From contig JAAVTG010000451.1 in assembly GCA_011947345.1 (NCBI GenBank), forward strand, positions 49,786 to 113,785: DNA of 64,000 nt, read 5' to 3'. Made by a program: the position numbers and the translations under genes. Of this stretch, positions 46,965 to 57,157 are shown in pieces. The notes under the pieces were generated by a model. That model ran no database searches. It was not told the origin of the DNA and saw only the letters and a program-made list of their open reading frames with translations. Origin of the DNA: Phytophthora quininea (Eukaryota; Oomycota; Peronosporomycetes; Peronosporales; Peronosporaceae). Each line of letters begins with the position of its first letter. Position 1 is the first letter of the stretch.

Positions 46965-47097
46965 GCATCAACGGCGAAGCTAGGCGTCAACGGCGAAGCT
47001 AGGCATCAACGGCGAAGCTAGGCATCAACGGTGAAGCTAGGCATCAACAATGAAGCTAGGCATCAACAATGAAGCTAGGCAACAACGACGAAGCTGA
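46965..47097 (+). repeat. 19-bp minisatellite, 7 copies
   Basis: Seven copies of a unit close to GCATCAACGGCGAAGCTAG, with variants at the ACGGCG position. The same block recurs in every array unit with 7, 7, 8 and about 2 copies in the left arm. Confidence 0.9.
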
Positions 47098-47299
47098 GCG
47101 GTATTCTCGACAGCAACGATAACCTTCTGCATCGCTCGACACTTCGTTCGCAATCCGCACTGGCTCAGCATTGGCTCGTGCTCGTCGTAGCAAATCACTC
47201 CAGCTATCGACTTGCCATCAACACACGGCACTCCGCCTACCGACCCACTCAGGACACGGCTAAAACGTGTATGTGCGTCAGCGGTTAGGTACTACACCG

Positions 47300-47302
<3 letters not shown>

Positions 47303-47395
<93 letters not shown>
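47303..47395 (+). repeat. (CT)n microsatellite, about 93 bp
   Basis: Pure CT dinucleotide run; equivalents in the next units are about 66 bp (48,914-48,979) and about 44 bp (50,531-50,574), and a (GA)n run of about 65 bp occurs at 62,455-62,519 in the inverted arm. Confidence 0.95.
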
Positions 47396-47397
<2 letters not shown>

Positions 47398-48100
47398 CTT
47401 GTCTTCTCCGTATCGAAGCTCTGTCGCTTTGACTGTGAAGACACGCTTGCCGTCATGGTCTTCCATGATTGTTGATCTGAATTGCCCAAGCGCGCATGCC
47501 ACTCAAAGCTCGCCACTCAAAGCTTGCCATCCTGCTGGAACGAAAAACTTGAAGGCCGTAGTAGACAACCAAATCTTTCCAGCGAAGTGTTTGCTCTCTG
47601 GCTTAGCTCAGCCGACTAGGACGTGTTTTTATGGGTGGCGGATTATGAAAACCCTTGTTCAATATACGGGCATGTCACCAATGTCCAGACAGACGCTCAT
47701 TGTCTTGGACAAATTAGCCCCGATCTTTACACCAAATAGCCCCAGACGGATGGATATTCCGTCCATGCTTGACCGGCCAAGCGTTTGTCGTTCGTATGGC
47801 CTTCGAACTGGCTGTGGGGAGATCTGGTCGGATTGGGTGCGGCCACACTTCTTTGCGAGGTCACTCCTTGGTCCGATCGCACACGAACGCAAACACAAGC
47901 CACCGTTTGGTGTGTGTAAACCCTCTGGGTGCGTGATGAAGCCGTTCGGCTGCGGGTAGGAAGCAAAAGAAAAGAGGACGAAAGCGGAGCATAATGCGCC
48001 GCGAATGAGCGCTGCCACCGTACCCCGAACGCCCCAAACTCGAGACAGCTCCGCGCACGGAACTCCCTCGCGTCCTAGCGCACGACCGCAAAGAAGCAAG

Positions 48101-48173
48101 CACCCCCGTGGGGCTCGAACCCACGACCACTGGCTTAAAAGGCCAGCGCTCTACCGACTGAGCTAGACGGGTG
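48101..48173 (-). tRNA. tRNA-Lys(UUU)-like, copy 2
   Basis: Identical in sequence and folding to copy 1, anticodon TTT; 1,625 bp from it. Confidence 0.8.
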
Positions 48174-48578
48174 TACCTTCTCACGTACACACACACAATT
48201 GTCAAAACCTGCATACATACACAAAAACAAACAACCACCACCAACACCGCACCCAACACGCCAACACACACCTACAGACTACCCACTGCCACCACACATG
48301 CTCCCCACCGCGGATCGCGCATACACTCATCGCACGCGACGTTGGAACCCAACAAAACACCCTCGGCACGGCACCCAACGCTGGATAACTCCACGCGCGC
48401 ACGCCGCGACGACGCAGTCCGACGCACTGCTCGCGAGCATGTGCGTGCTCACCACCCTCAAGGTCACGAGCGCGGCCACAACAAACGGGCCGTGCTGCCA
48501 AGACATCACATGGGCTGATCCCGTAGCTGCTGCTCCAGTTCATACGTCTTTTGTCATTTGTCCATGGGTTTCACCAAG

Positions 48579-48711
48579 GCATCAACGGCGAAGCTAGGCG
48601 TCAACGGCGAAGCTAGGCATCAACGGCGAAGCTAGGCATCAACGGTGAAGCTAGGCATCAACAATGAAGCTAGGCATCAACAATGAAGCTAGGCAACAAC
48701 GACGAAGCTGA
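48579..48711 (+). repeat. 19-bp minisatellite, 7 copies (unit 2)
   Basis: Same seven-copy block as at 46,965. Confidence 0.9.
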
Positions 48712-48911
48712 GCGGTATTCTCGACAGCAACGATAACCTTCTGCATCGCTCGACACTTCGTTCGCAATCCGCACTGGCTCAGCATTGGCTCGTGCTCGTC
48801 GTAGCAAATCACTCCAGCTATCGACTTGCCATCAACACACGGCACTCCGCCTACCGACCCACTCAGGACACGGCTAAAACGTGTATGTGCGTCAGCGGTT
48901 AGGTACTACAC

Positions 48912-48913
<2 letters not shown>

Positions 48914-48979
<66 letters not shown>
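48914..48979 (+). repeat. (CT)n microsatellite, unit 2
   Basis: CT run of about 66 bp. Confidence 0.95.
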
Positions 48980-48981
<2 letters not shown>

Positions 48982-49684
48982 CTTGTCTTCTCCGTATCGA
49001 AGCTCTGTCGCTTTGACTGTGAAGACACGCTTGCCGTCATGGTCTTCCATGATTGTTGATCTGAATTGCCCAAGCGCGCATGCCACTCAAAGCTCGCCAC
49101 TCAAAGCTTGCCATCCTGCTGGAACGAAAAACTTGAAGGCCGTAGTAGACAATCAAATCTTTCCAGCGAAGTGTTTGCTCTCTGGCTTAGCTCAGCCGAC
49201 TAGGACGTGTTTTTATGGGTGGCGGATTATGAAAACCCTTGTTCAATATACGGGCATGTCACCAATGTCCAGACAGACGCTCATTGTCTTGGACAAATTA
49301 GCCCCGATCTTTACACCAAATAGCCCCAGACGGATGGATATTCCGTCCATGCTTGACCGGCCAAGCGTTTGTCGTTCGTATGGCCTTCGAACTGGCTGTG
49401 GGGAGATCTGGTCGGATTGGGTGCGGCCACACTTCTTTGCGAGGTCACTCCTTGGTCCGATCGCACACGAACGCAAACACAAGCCACCGTTTGGTGTGTG
49501 TAAACCCTCTGGGTGCGTGATGAAGCCGTTCGGCTGCGGGTAGGAAGCAAAAGAAAAGAGGACGAAAGCGGAGCATAATGCGCCGCGAATGAGCGCTGCC
49601 ACCGTACCCCGAACGCCCCAAACTCGAGACAGCTCCGCGCACGGAACTCCCTCGCGTCCTAGCGCACGACCGCAAAGAAGCAAG

Positions 49685-49757
49685 CACCCCCGTGGGGCTC
49701 GAACCCACGACCACTGGCTTAAAAGGCCAGCGCTCTACCGACTGAGCTAGACGGGTG
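49685..49757 (-). tRNA. tRNA-Lys(UUU)-like, copy 3
   Basis: Identical to copies 1 and 2, anticodon TTT. Confidence 0.8.
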
Positions 49758-50172
49758 TACCTTCTCACGTACACACACAATTGTCAAAACCTGCATACAT
49801 ACACAAAAACAAACAACCACCACCAACACCGCACCCAACACGCCAACACACACCTACAGACTACCCACTGCCACCACACATGCTCCCCCACCGCGGATCG
49901 CGCATACACTCATCGCACGCGACGTTGGAACCCAACAAAAACACCCTCGGCACGGCACCCAACGCTGGATAACTCCACGCGCGCACGCCGCGACGACGCA
50001 GTCCGACGCAGTCCGACGCACTGCTCGCGAGCATGTGCGTGCTCACCACCCTCAAGGTCACGAGCGCGGCCACAACAAACGGGCCGTGCTGCCAAGACAT
50101 CACATGGGCTGATCCCGTAGCTGCTGCTCCAGTTCATACGTCTTTTGTCATTTGTCCATGGGTTTCACCAAG

Positions 50173-50324
50173 GCATCAACGGCGAAGCTAGGCGTCAACG
50201 GCGAAGCTAGGCATCAACGACGAAGCTAGGCATCAACGGTGAAGCTAGGCATCAACGACGAAGCTAGGCATCAACAATGAAGCTAGGCATCAACAATGAA
50301 GCTAGGCAACAACGACGAAGCTGA
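50173..50324 (+). repeat. 19-bp minisatellite, 8 copies (unit 3)
   Basis: One copy more than in units 1 and 2 and two copies with an ACGACG core. Confidence 0.9.
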
Positions 50325-50526
50325 GCGGTATTCTCGACAGCAACGATAACCTTCTGCATCGCTCGACACTTCGTTCGCAATCCGCACTGGCTCAGCATTG
50401 GCTCGTGCTCGTCGTAGCAAATCACTCCAGCTATCGACTTCCCATCAACACACGGCACTCCGCCTACCGACCCACTCAGGACACGGCTAAAACGTGTATG
50501 TGCGTCAGCGGTTAGGTACTACACCG

Positions 50527-50530
<4 letters not shown>

Positions 50531-50574
<44 letters not shown>
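50531..50574 (+). repeat. (CT)n microsatellite, unit 3
   Basis: CT run of about 44 bp, the shortest in the array. Confidence 0.95.
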
Positions 50575-50576
<2 letters not shown>

Positions 50577-51276
50577 CTTGTCTTCTCCGTATCGAAGCTC
50601 TGTCGCTTTGACTGTGAAGACACGCTTGCCGTCATGGTCTTCCATGATTGTTGATCTGAATTGCCCAAGCGCGCATGCCACTCAAAGCTCGCCACTCAAA
50701 GCTTGCCATCCTGCTGGAACGAAAACTTGAAGGCCGTAGTAGACAACCAAATCTTTCCAGCGAAGTGTTTGCTCTCTGGCTTAGCTCAGCCGACTAGGAC
50801 GTGTTTTTATGGGTGGCGGATTATGAAAACCCTTGTTCAATATACGGGCATGTCACCAATGTCCAGACAGACGCTCATTGTCTTGGACAAATTAGCCCCG
50901 ATCTTTACACCAAATAGCCCCAGACGGATGGATATTCCGTCCATGCTTGACCGGCCAAGCGTTTGTCGTTCGTATGGCCTTCGAACTGGCTGTGGGGAGA
51001 TCTGGTCGGATTGGGTGCGGGTACACTTCTTTGCGAGGTCACTCCTTGGTCCGATCGCACACGAACGCAAACACAAGCCACCGTTTGTGTGTAAACCCTC
51101 TGGGTGCGTGATGAAGCCGTTCGGCTGCGGGTAGGAAGCAAAAAGAAAAGAGGACGAAAGCGGAGCATAATGCGCCGCGAATGAGCGCTGCCACCGTACC
51201 CCGAACGCCCCAAACTCGAGACAGCTCCGCGCACGGAACTCCCTCGCGTCCTAGCGCACGACCGCAAAGAAGCAAG

Positions 51277-51349
51277 CACCCCCGTGGGGCTCGAACCCAC
51301 GACCACTGGCTTAAAAGGCCAGCGCTCTACCGACTGAGCTAGACGGGTG
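51277..51349 (-). tRNA. tRNA-Lys(UUU)-like, copy 4
   Basis: Identical to copies 1-3. It is the last copy before the inversion point; the CA-rich tract that follows it is shortened. Confidence 0.8.
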
Positions 51350-51780
51350 TACCTTCTCACGTACACACACACAATTGTCAAAACCTGCATACATACACAA
51401 AAACAAACAACCACCACCAACACCGCACCCAACACGCCAACACACCCACACACCCACTGCCCCCACCGCGGATCGCGCACTCATCGCACGCGACGTTGGA
51501 ACCCAACAAACAACCCTCGGCACGGCACCCAACGCTGGATAGCGCGCACGCCGCGACGACGCAGTCCGACGCAGTCCGACGCACTGCTCGCGAGCATGTG
51601 CGTGCTCACCACCCTCAAGGTCACGAGCGCGGCCACAACAAACGGGCCGTGCTGCCAAGACATCACATGGGCTGATCCCGTAGCTGCTGCTCCAGTTCAT
51701 ACGTCTTTGTCATTTGTCCATGGGTTTCACCAAGGCATCAACGGCGAAGCTAGGCATCAACGGTGAAGCTAGGCAACGAC

Positions 51781-51849
51781 GTGATAATCACACTTTGTGC
51801 AGACTGCTTTCTGGACTCATGCCTTACCTGAGCTAACACCCGCTGCTTA
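51781..51849. other. Spacer at the centre of the inverted array
   Basis: About 70 bp of single-copy sequence (begins GTGATAATCACACTTTG) between the left arm, which stops inside a shortened minisatellite at about 51,780, and the right arm, which starts at about 51,850 with the inverted GCTGCTGCTCCAG block. Confidence 0.75.
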
Positions 51850-52166
51850 AAACTGGAGCAGCAGCTACGGGATCAGCCCATGTGATGTCTTGGCAGCACG
51901 GCCCGTTTGTTGTGGCCGCGCTCGTGACCTTGAGGGTGGTGAGCACGCACATGCTCGCGAGCAGTGCGTCGGACTGCGTCGGACTGCGTCGTCGCGGCGT
52001 GCGCGCGGAGTTATCCAGCGTTGGGTGCCGTGCCGAGGGTGTTTTTGTTGGGTTCCAACGTCGCGTGCGATGAGTGTATGCGCGATCCGCGGTGGGGGAG
52101 CATGTGGTGGCAGTGGGTAGTCTGTAGGTGTGTGTTGGCGTGTTGGGTGCGGTGTTGGTGGTGGTT

Positions 52167-52171
52167 GTTTG
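52167..52171 (+). repeat. 5-bp target-site duplication, left (GTTTG)
   Basis: GTTTG before the first LTR and again at 61,625-61,629 after the third. The uninterrupted unit near 63,205 has this pentamer once (GGTTGTTTGTTTTTGTG), which confirms the insertion point. Confidence 0.85.
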
Positions 52172-52664
52172 TGTTGAAGAAAGTGACGCGTGTGCGTGGC
52201 GCTCGCACTTGAAACGGTGGTTTGTCAAAACCCGTGTGAAAGTGGGTTCGCGCGCAGGGTGCGTTGCGTGTCTCTACACAAGTGCAAGGCTTTGCGCAGC
52301 GTCTAATGCTCAAGATGAGACGCACTCGGTGCGTGTGCGTGAGAACAAGCGGATGGGAGCGTGTCCAAGTGCTCAAGTGGCGTGGACGCGCGTGAGGATG
52401 TATAAGGAACTGCATGTTAGGAGTAGGTGAGTGACGTTTCTAGTTGAAGCAGTTTGGCTTAGTGGTTGAGTATAGAGGCTCCCACTCGACAAATCGAGGG
52501 TCGATTCCCCGCCTGGTCGCTTTTTCTTTTGCCAACAAGAGAGCGTAGGAAGCAGGCTAGCAGCTAAGACTCACTCAATCAATCTCACTTTTGGTTTTGC
52601 AATCTCGGCCCGAAGCCGTCTTTAACCCTTCCAACCTCCGCAGCTCGTAGTCCAATTTCCTTTT
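52172..52664 (+). repeat. Copia LTR 1 (493 bp)
   Basis: Begins TGTTGAAGAAAG and ends TTTCCTTTT; end points are fixed by the flanking GTTTG duplication at one side and by the divergence of LTR 3 from internal sequence at the other. It carries Pol III-like signals (A-box at 52,455); its B-box reads GGGTCGATTCC, one T short compared with LTRs 2 and 3. Confidence 0.88.
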
Positions 52665-52679
52665 GGTTATGAGCCCAAG
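52665..52679 (+). promoter_or_regulatory. Primer-binding site of Copia copy 1, overlapping the gag start
   Basis: GGTTATGAGCCCAAG directly follows the LTR. Its complement contains GGGCTCATAACC, the anticodon arm of initiator tRNA-Met, as in Drosophila copia, which is primed by a 5' half of that tRNA. The gag ATG at 52,669 lies inside this site. The priming mode is inferred from sequence. Confidence 0.65.
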
Positions 52680-55600
52680 TACCGACACCAAGTTCAAGGT
52701 CGAGCCTTTCGACGGCTCGAACTACTCGCTGTGGAGCTACAAGATGAAGATGTACCTGATGTCCAAGGGATTGTGGCAAGCGGTCACCGCGGAAGGCGGA
52801 GTGACGGCAGAGAAGGAGCAACAAGCGCACGCGGCGATTGTGCTCAACCTCAACGACTCGCAGTTGATGCATGTGGTGACGTGCGAGACTGCGAAGGAAG
52901 CGTGGGACACGTTGAAGAAGTTCCACAAGACTCAAGACATGGCGAACCGGCTGTGGCTCAAGGAGAAGTTTTCGGCGTTCAAGTTCACGGCACCATCTGT
53001 CGGCAAGCATGTGACGGAGTTGGAGAAGCTCGTGATGGATATGAAGAACGCCGGCTGTGAGCCAACTGAGGAAGACGTCTGCGCGACTATGCTGCGGAGT
53101 CTGCCATCGAGCTACGAGGCTCTGGTTCAAGCGTTTCGCATGTCGGTGACTGAGTTCAAGCTAGCAGACCTGGTGAGCAAGCTGATTGCGGAAGAAGTGC
53201 GTCAGAAGGACTCGACGCGCATCGAAGAGGCGACTGCGCTTCTTGCCGGCAAGGGCAGTGGGAAGCAGCAGCAACAGAAGAAGAACGCACGCGGGGGCGC
53301 AAGAAGGGGTCATTCAAGTGCTACAACTGTGGCAAGCAAGGCCACTACGCGAGGGATTGCCGTTCCGAGGCAAGTCCCGATCAAGGCGCCCAAGACCAGT
53401 CAAACGTTGCGTTTAACGCGACCGAAGCTTTTGCGAGCGAGTGTTGGGTGATGGATAGCGGTGCGTCGGCACACATGTGCAAGACACGCGACGCGTTTCA
53501 CGACTACTCGGCTGTAAAGACTGCGCGCAGCATATTGAGCGCAAAGAACAGCGCGAACCTGAAGATTCTCGGGGTTGGAACAGTTGTTTTGCGTGTCTGG
53601 ACTGGGGTGCGTGGATAAACGCGCGGCTGGAAAACACGCTCCACGTCCAAGATTTGAACAAGAACCTGTTTTCCCTGACGGCTGCAACGGCACGCGGCAT
53701 GACCGTGACTATGGACAGCGAGCGGTGCGTTGTGAAACGCGGCAACCAAGTGGTGGCGACGGGCAGGAAGCAAGGCAAGCTGATGTACCTCAACATTGAG
53801 GGCGCCGACGAGTGTCATGTGGCTGAAGACAGCGTGGATGTGTGGCATCGGCGACTTGGTCACGTGTCTTTCAGCACGTTGAACTCCATGATCAAGGATG
53901 GGAAACTCAAGGGTGTGCTGGCAGAGCCTGGTACTGTGTGCGGCGTGTGTGCGACCGCGAAACAGTCACGCAAGCCTTTCAGTTCGACCAAGGAGGGGCT
54001 CGAAGCCAGGAGAGCGCACGCAAGGACACGACTGTGTGCTCCGACGTGTTGGGACCTGTCACTCCCGCGTCCAAGTCGGGCTACAAGTACATTGTGAGCT
54101 TCATTCTGATGAAGAGTCGCTTTGTGACGATCTACCCACTCCATAAAAAGAGTGAGGTGTGTGAGGCGTTCAAGAAGTTTCTCAAGGAAGTGGAAACTAG
54201 TGCGGGCATCAAGGTCAAGGTGCTGCGCAGTGACAACGGCGGTGAATACCGCAACGCGGCGATGCAGACTCTATGCGACGACAAGACAATCAAGCAAGAG
54301 TTCACGGTGCCGTACAACCCGCAGCAGAACGGCATGGCAGAGCGCATGAACCGTACGCTGGTGGAAATGACACGCTGCATGCTGGAGGAGAGCGGCATGG
54401 ACAAATCGTACTGGTGTGAGGCTATCACGACGGCTGCAGACATCCGAAACGTGTTACCTAACACGTCAAGCCCGCACTCGAGTCCGTTCCGGCTGGTTTT
54501 CAAGAGGGAGCCACGTCTGGAGCACATGCGCGTTTTTGGGACCGAGTGCTACGCCCATGCGACCAAGGAGAAACGCAAAAAGCTGGACAACTCGGGGATC
54601 AAGTGCGTTTTCCTCGGATACGCCAAGCAGCACAAAGCATATCGACTCCTGGACCCAAGTGACGACTCGATCGTGATTTCAAGGAGTGTGACTTTGCTGA
54701 AGCCCCGCCGGTCACGATGGCGAAGAAGGCCAACCAGGAGGTGATCGACATCATCGACAACGATGAAGAAGACGAGGGAGGCGAGCGCACGCAAGAACCC
54801 AGCGCTGACGAAGGTTTCCGCACGCCCCCAACTCGCCCACTCCAAGAACCCGAAGATCACAGCGGACCGACCGACTCTGTGCCGACGCGTGGCTCTAGCA
54901 CGCCAGGGAGAGACGGTGAAGAGGAGTGGATGGTGCGTCCGGCACGCAAGCGACGCGGAGTTGTGCGCTACCAAGACGAGTACCCCGGGACTCGACGGGG
55001 TGAGTTCAACTTGGATGACTACGAGGCTGAGTTCGATTCCCTCTATTGCTTCCTCACCGAAGACGACGATGGCGAGCGTGCGGTGTCTTACGACGAAGTG
55101 ATGCGCAGCAAGTACAAGGACGAGTGGCTGCGCGCTATGGAAAGCGAGATGAAGTCGCTGGAGGATCACCGCACGTGGAAGCTGGTGGATATGCCATCGG
55201 ACAAGAAGGCAATCGGGTGCAAGTGGGTTTTCCGTATCAAGCGTGACCCGAGTGGGAAGATCATCAAGTTCAAAGCTCGTTTGGTAGCGAAGGGCTTCAC
55301 GCAGCGTCCAGGGGTTGACTACACGGAGACCTTTGCTCCGGTCGCACGCAAGGAGTCCATCAACACGGCTGTGGCAATTGCTGCAGAGGAAGACATGGAG
55401 GCAGAAAACGTGGATGTTGACACTGCGTTTCTCTACGGTGATGTGGAAGAGGAGCTCTATATGGAGCAGCCGGACGGGTTTGAAGACCAAGCCAACCCCA
55501 ACAAGAAATGCCTATTGATGCAAGCACTATACGGCACGAAGCAAGCGGCACGTCAGTGGAACAGCAAGCTGAACAAGCATTTGGAGAACCAAGGTTTTCA

Positions 55601-56620
55601 TCGGTCTGCAGCAGATCCATGCGTGTACGTTCGGCGTTCGGTCTCAAAGTTCAGCATCATCATCGTCTACGTGGACGACCTCATGATCTTCAGCAGGACG
55701 AAAGCGGAGATTGGGGAGATCAAGGAGGCACTCAAGCGCGAGTTCAGCATCAAGGAGCTTGAGAGCTGAAGTACTGCCTCGGGATCGAGATCCACCGCGA
55801 CCGCGAGGACAAGATCATCGTCATGAACCAGCAGGCGTACATTCAGCGGCTCGCAGAGAAGTTTGGCGTGGAAAAGTGCAAAGCAGTGCACACACCGGCG
55901 GACAGCAACTCAAAACTGGTGAAGCCGGCAGAAGACGAGGTATTCGTGCCGAAGTACCCGTACCGCGAGTTGGTGGGGGCTTTGATGTACCTCGCAACTT
56001 GCACGCGCCCGGACATTGCTCAAGCTGTGGGTGAAGTGGCCAAGTTTTGCGAGTGCTACAACAAGTCTCACTGGGTGGCTGCGAAACGGATTTTGAAGTA
56101 CTTGAAGACGACTCAAGGCCTGGGACTCGTGTTCAACGGCGGGACTAAGGGAGAGCTAATCGGCTACGCGGATGCGAACTGGGCGGATGATTTGGACACT
56201 CGGCGTTCGACTACAGGCTACGTGTTCTTCCTGAACGGCAGTGCAATCTCGTGGAAGTCCAAGCGTCAACCGACAGTGGCAACGTCGAGCACGGAGGCAG
56301 AGTACATGGCACTGTACAATGCCACTCAAGAGGCGGTGTGGCTGCGTCAATTACTTCAAGATGTGGGGTATGAGTGCGTGGGTGCGACTACGATTTTTCA
56401 AGACAACCAAGGTTGCATCGCGCTGGCCAAGAACCCAGCATACCACTCACGCACCAAGCACATCCACCTCAAGTATCACTTTTTGCGTGAGAAGGTGGAA
56501 GACAAGATCATCGTGCTGGAGTACAAGCCAACGGACGAGATGATAGCGGACGGGTTTACCAAGGCGTTGGCGCGACCCAAGCACCGCCAGTTCATCGCCG
56601 GACTTGTCATGGACAACTAA
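52669..56620 (+). pseudogene. Copia copy 1 gag-pol (frame broken as assembled)
   Basis: Gag starts at ATG 52,669 (the open frame extends back to a TTG at 52,663). Blocks: gag with LWSYKMKMYLMSKG, CCHC knuckle at 53,319-53,360 (CYNCGKQGHYARDC), protease MDSGASAHMC (53,451), GAG-pre-integrase HRRLGHVSFS, integrase with D-D-E (SDVLGP, LRSDNGGEYR, NPQQNGMAERMN), RT with KWVFRIKRDPSG and YVDDLMIF (about 55,670), RNase H with GYADANWADDLD, stop TAA at 56,618-56,620. The frame is lost at a GGGGG run near 53,295 (shared with copy 2) and at four copy-specific sites near 53,604, 54,010, 54,695 and 55,760, each a homopolymer one base shorter than in copy 2. Confidence 0.88.
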
Positions 56621-56638
56621 GACGCCAAGCACGCGCAT

Positions 56639-56648
56639 CAAGGGAGAG
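56639..56648 (+). promoter_or_regulatory. Polypurine tract of Copia copy 1
   Basis: CAAGGGAGAG immediately before LTR 2, the expected plus-strand primer site; repeated before LTR 3 at 61,120-61,129. Confidence 0.75.
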
Positions 56649-57142
56649 TGTTGAAGAAAGTGACGCGTGTGCGTGGCGCTCGCACTTGAAACGGTGGTTT
56701 GTCAAAACCCGTGTGAAAGTGGGTTCGCGCGCAGGGTGCGTTGCGTGTCTCTACACAAGTGCAAGGCTTTGCGCAGCGTCTAATGCTCAAGATGAGACGC
56801 ACTCGGTGCGTGTGCGTGAGAACAAGCGGATGGGAGCGTGTCCAAGTGCTCAAGTGGCGTGGACGCGCGTGAGGATGCATAAGGAACTGCATGTTAGGAG
56901 TAGGTGAGTGACGTTTCTAGTTGAAGCAGTTTGGCTTAGTGGTTGAGTATGGAGGCTCCCACTCGACAGATCGAGGGTTCGATTCCCCGCCTGGTCGCTT
57001 TTTCTTTTGCCAACAAGAGAGCGTAGGAAGCAGGCTAGCAGCTAAGACTCACTCAATCAATCTCACTTTTGGTTTTGCAATCTCGGCCCGAAGCCGTCTT
57101 TAACCCTTCCAACCTCCGCAGCTCGTAGTCCAACTTCCTTTT
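56649..57142 (+). repeat. Copia LTR 2 (494 bp, shared middle LTR)
   Basis: Same ends as LTR 1. It serves as 3' LTR of copy 1 and 5' LTR of copy 2. Pol III-like A-box TGGCTTAGTGG at 56,932, perfect B-box GGTTCGATTCC at 56,976 and a T-run at 56,999. Confidence 0.9.
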
Positions 57143-57157
57143 GGTTATGAGCCCAAG
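57143..57157 (+). promoter_or_regulatory. Primer-binding site of Copia copy 2
   Basis: Same GGTTATGAGCCCAAG string as at 52,665, again containing the gag ATG (57,147). Confidence 0.65.

Larger units (their letters stand above)
46435..51780 (-). repeat. Tandem 1.6-kb repeat array, left arm (tRNA on minus strand)
   Basis: Three complete units and part of a fourth. tRNA-to-tRNA distances are 1,625, 1,584 and 1,592 bp. In window orientation each unit has: tRNA-Lys-like gene, CA-rich tract, a GC-rich block, a 19-bp minisatellite, a conserved block, a (CT)n tract and a second conserved block leading to the next tRNA. Units are nearly identical apart from (CT)n length, minisatellite copy number and small indels, which implies recent amplification or homogenisation. 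Confidence 0.9.

Noticed and set aside
46965..47097. Regular short repeats that could be taken for a CRISPR array
   Set aside because: The 19-bp units are head to tail with no spacers; it is a minisatellite in a eukaryotic genome.
47278..47502. Protein frame with a long Glu-Arg repeat
   Set aside because: It is a translation of the (CT)n/(GA)n microsatellite, whose length differs in each unit.
52600..53130. Long minus-strand frame over Copia gag (and its twin at 57,063-57,608)
   Set aside because: Antisense shadow of the gag gene; it appears in both copies because the copies are duplicates.
54549..55490. 313-codon minus-strand frame over Copia pol
   Set aside because: Shadow of the pol coding strand; no domain, and the composition follows the antisense of known RT motifs.
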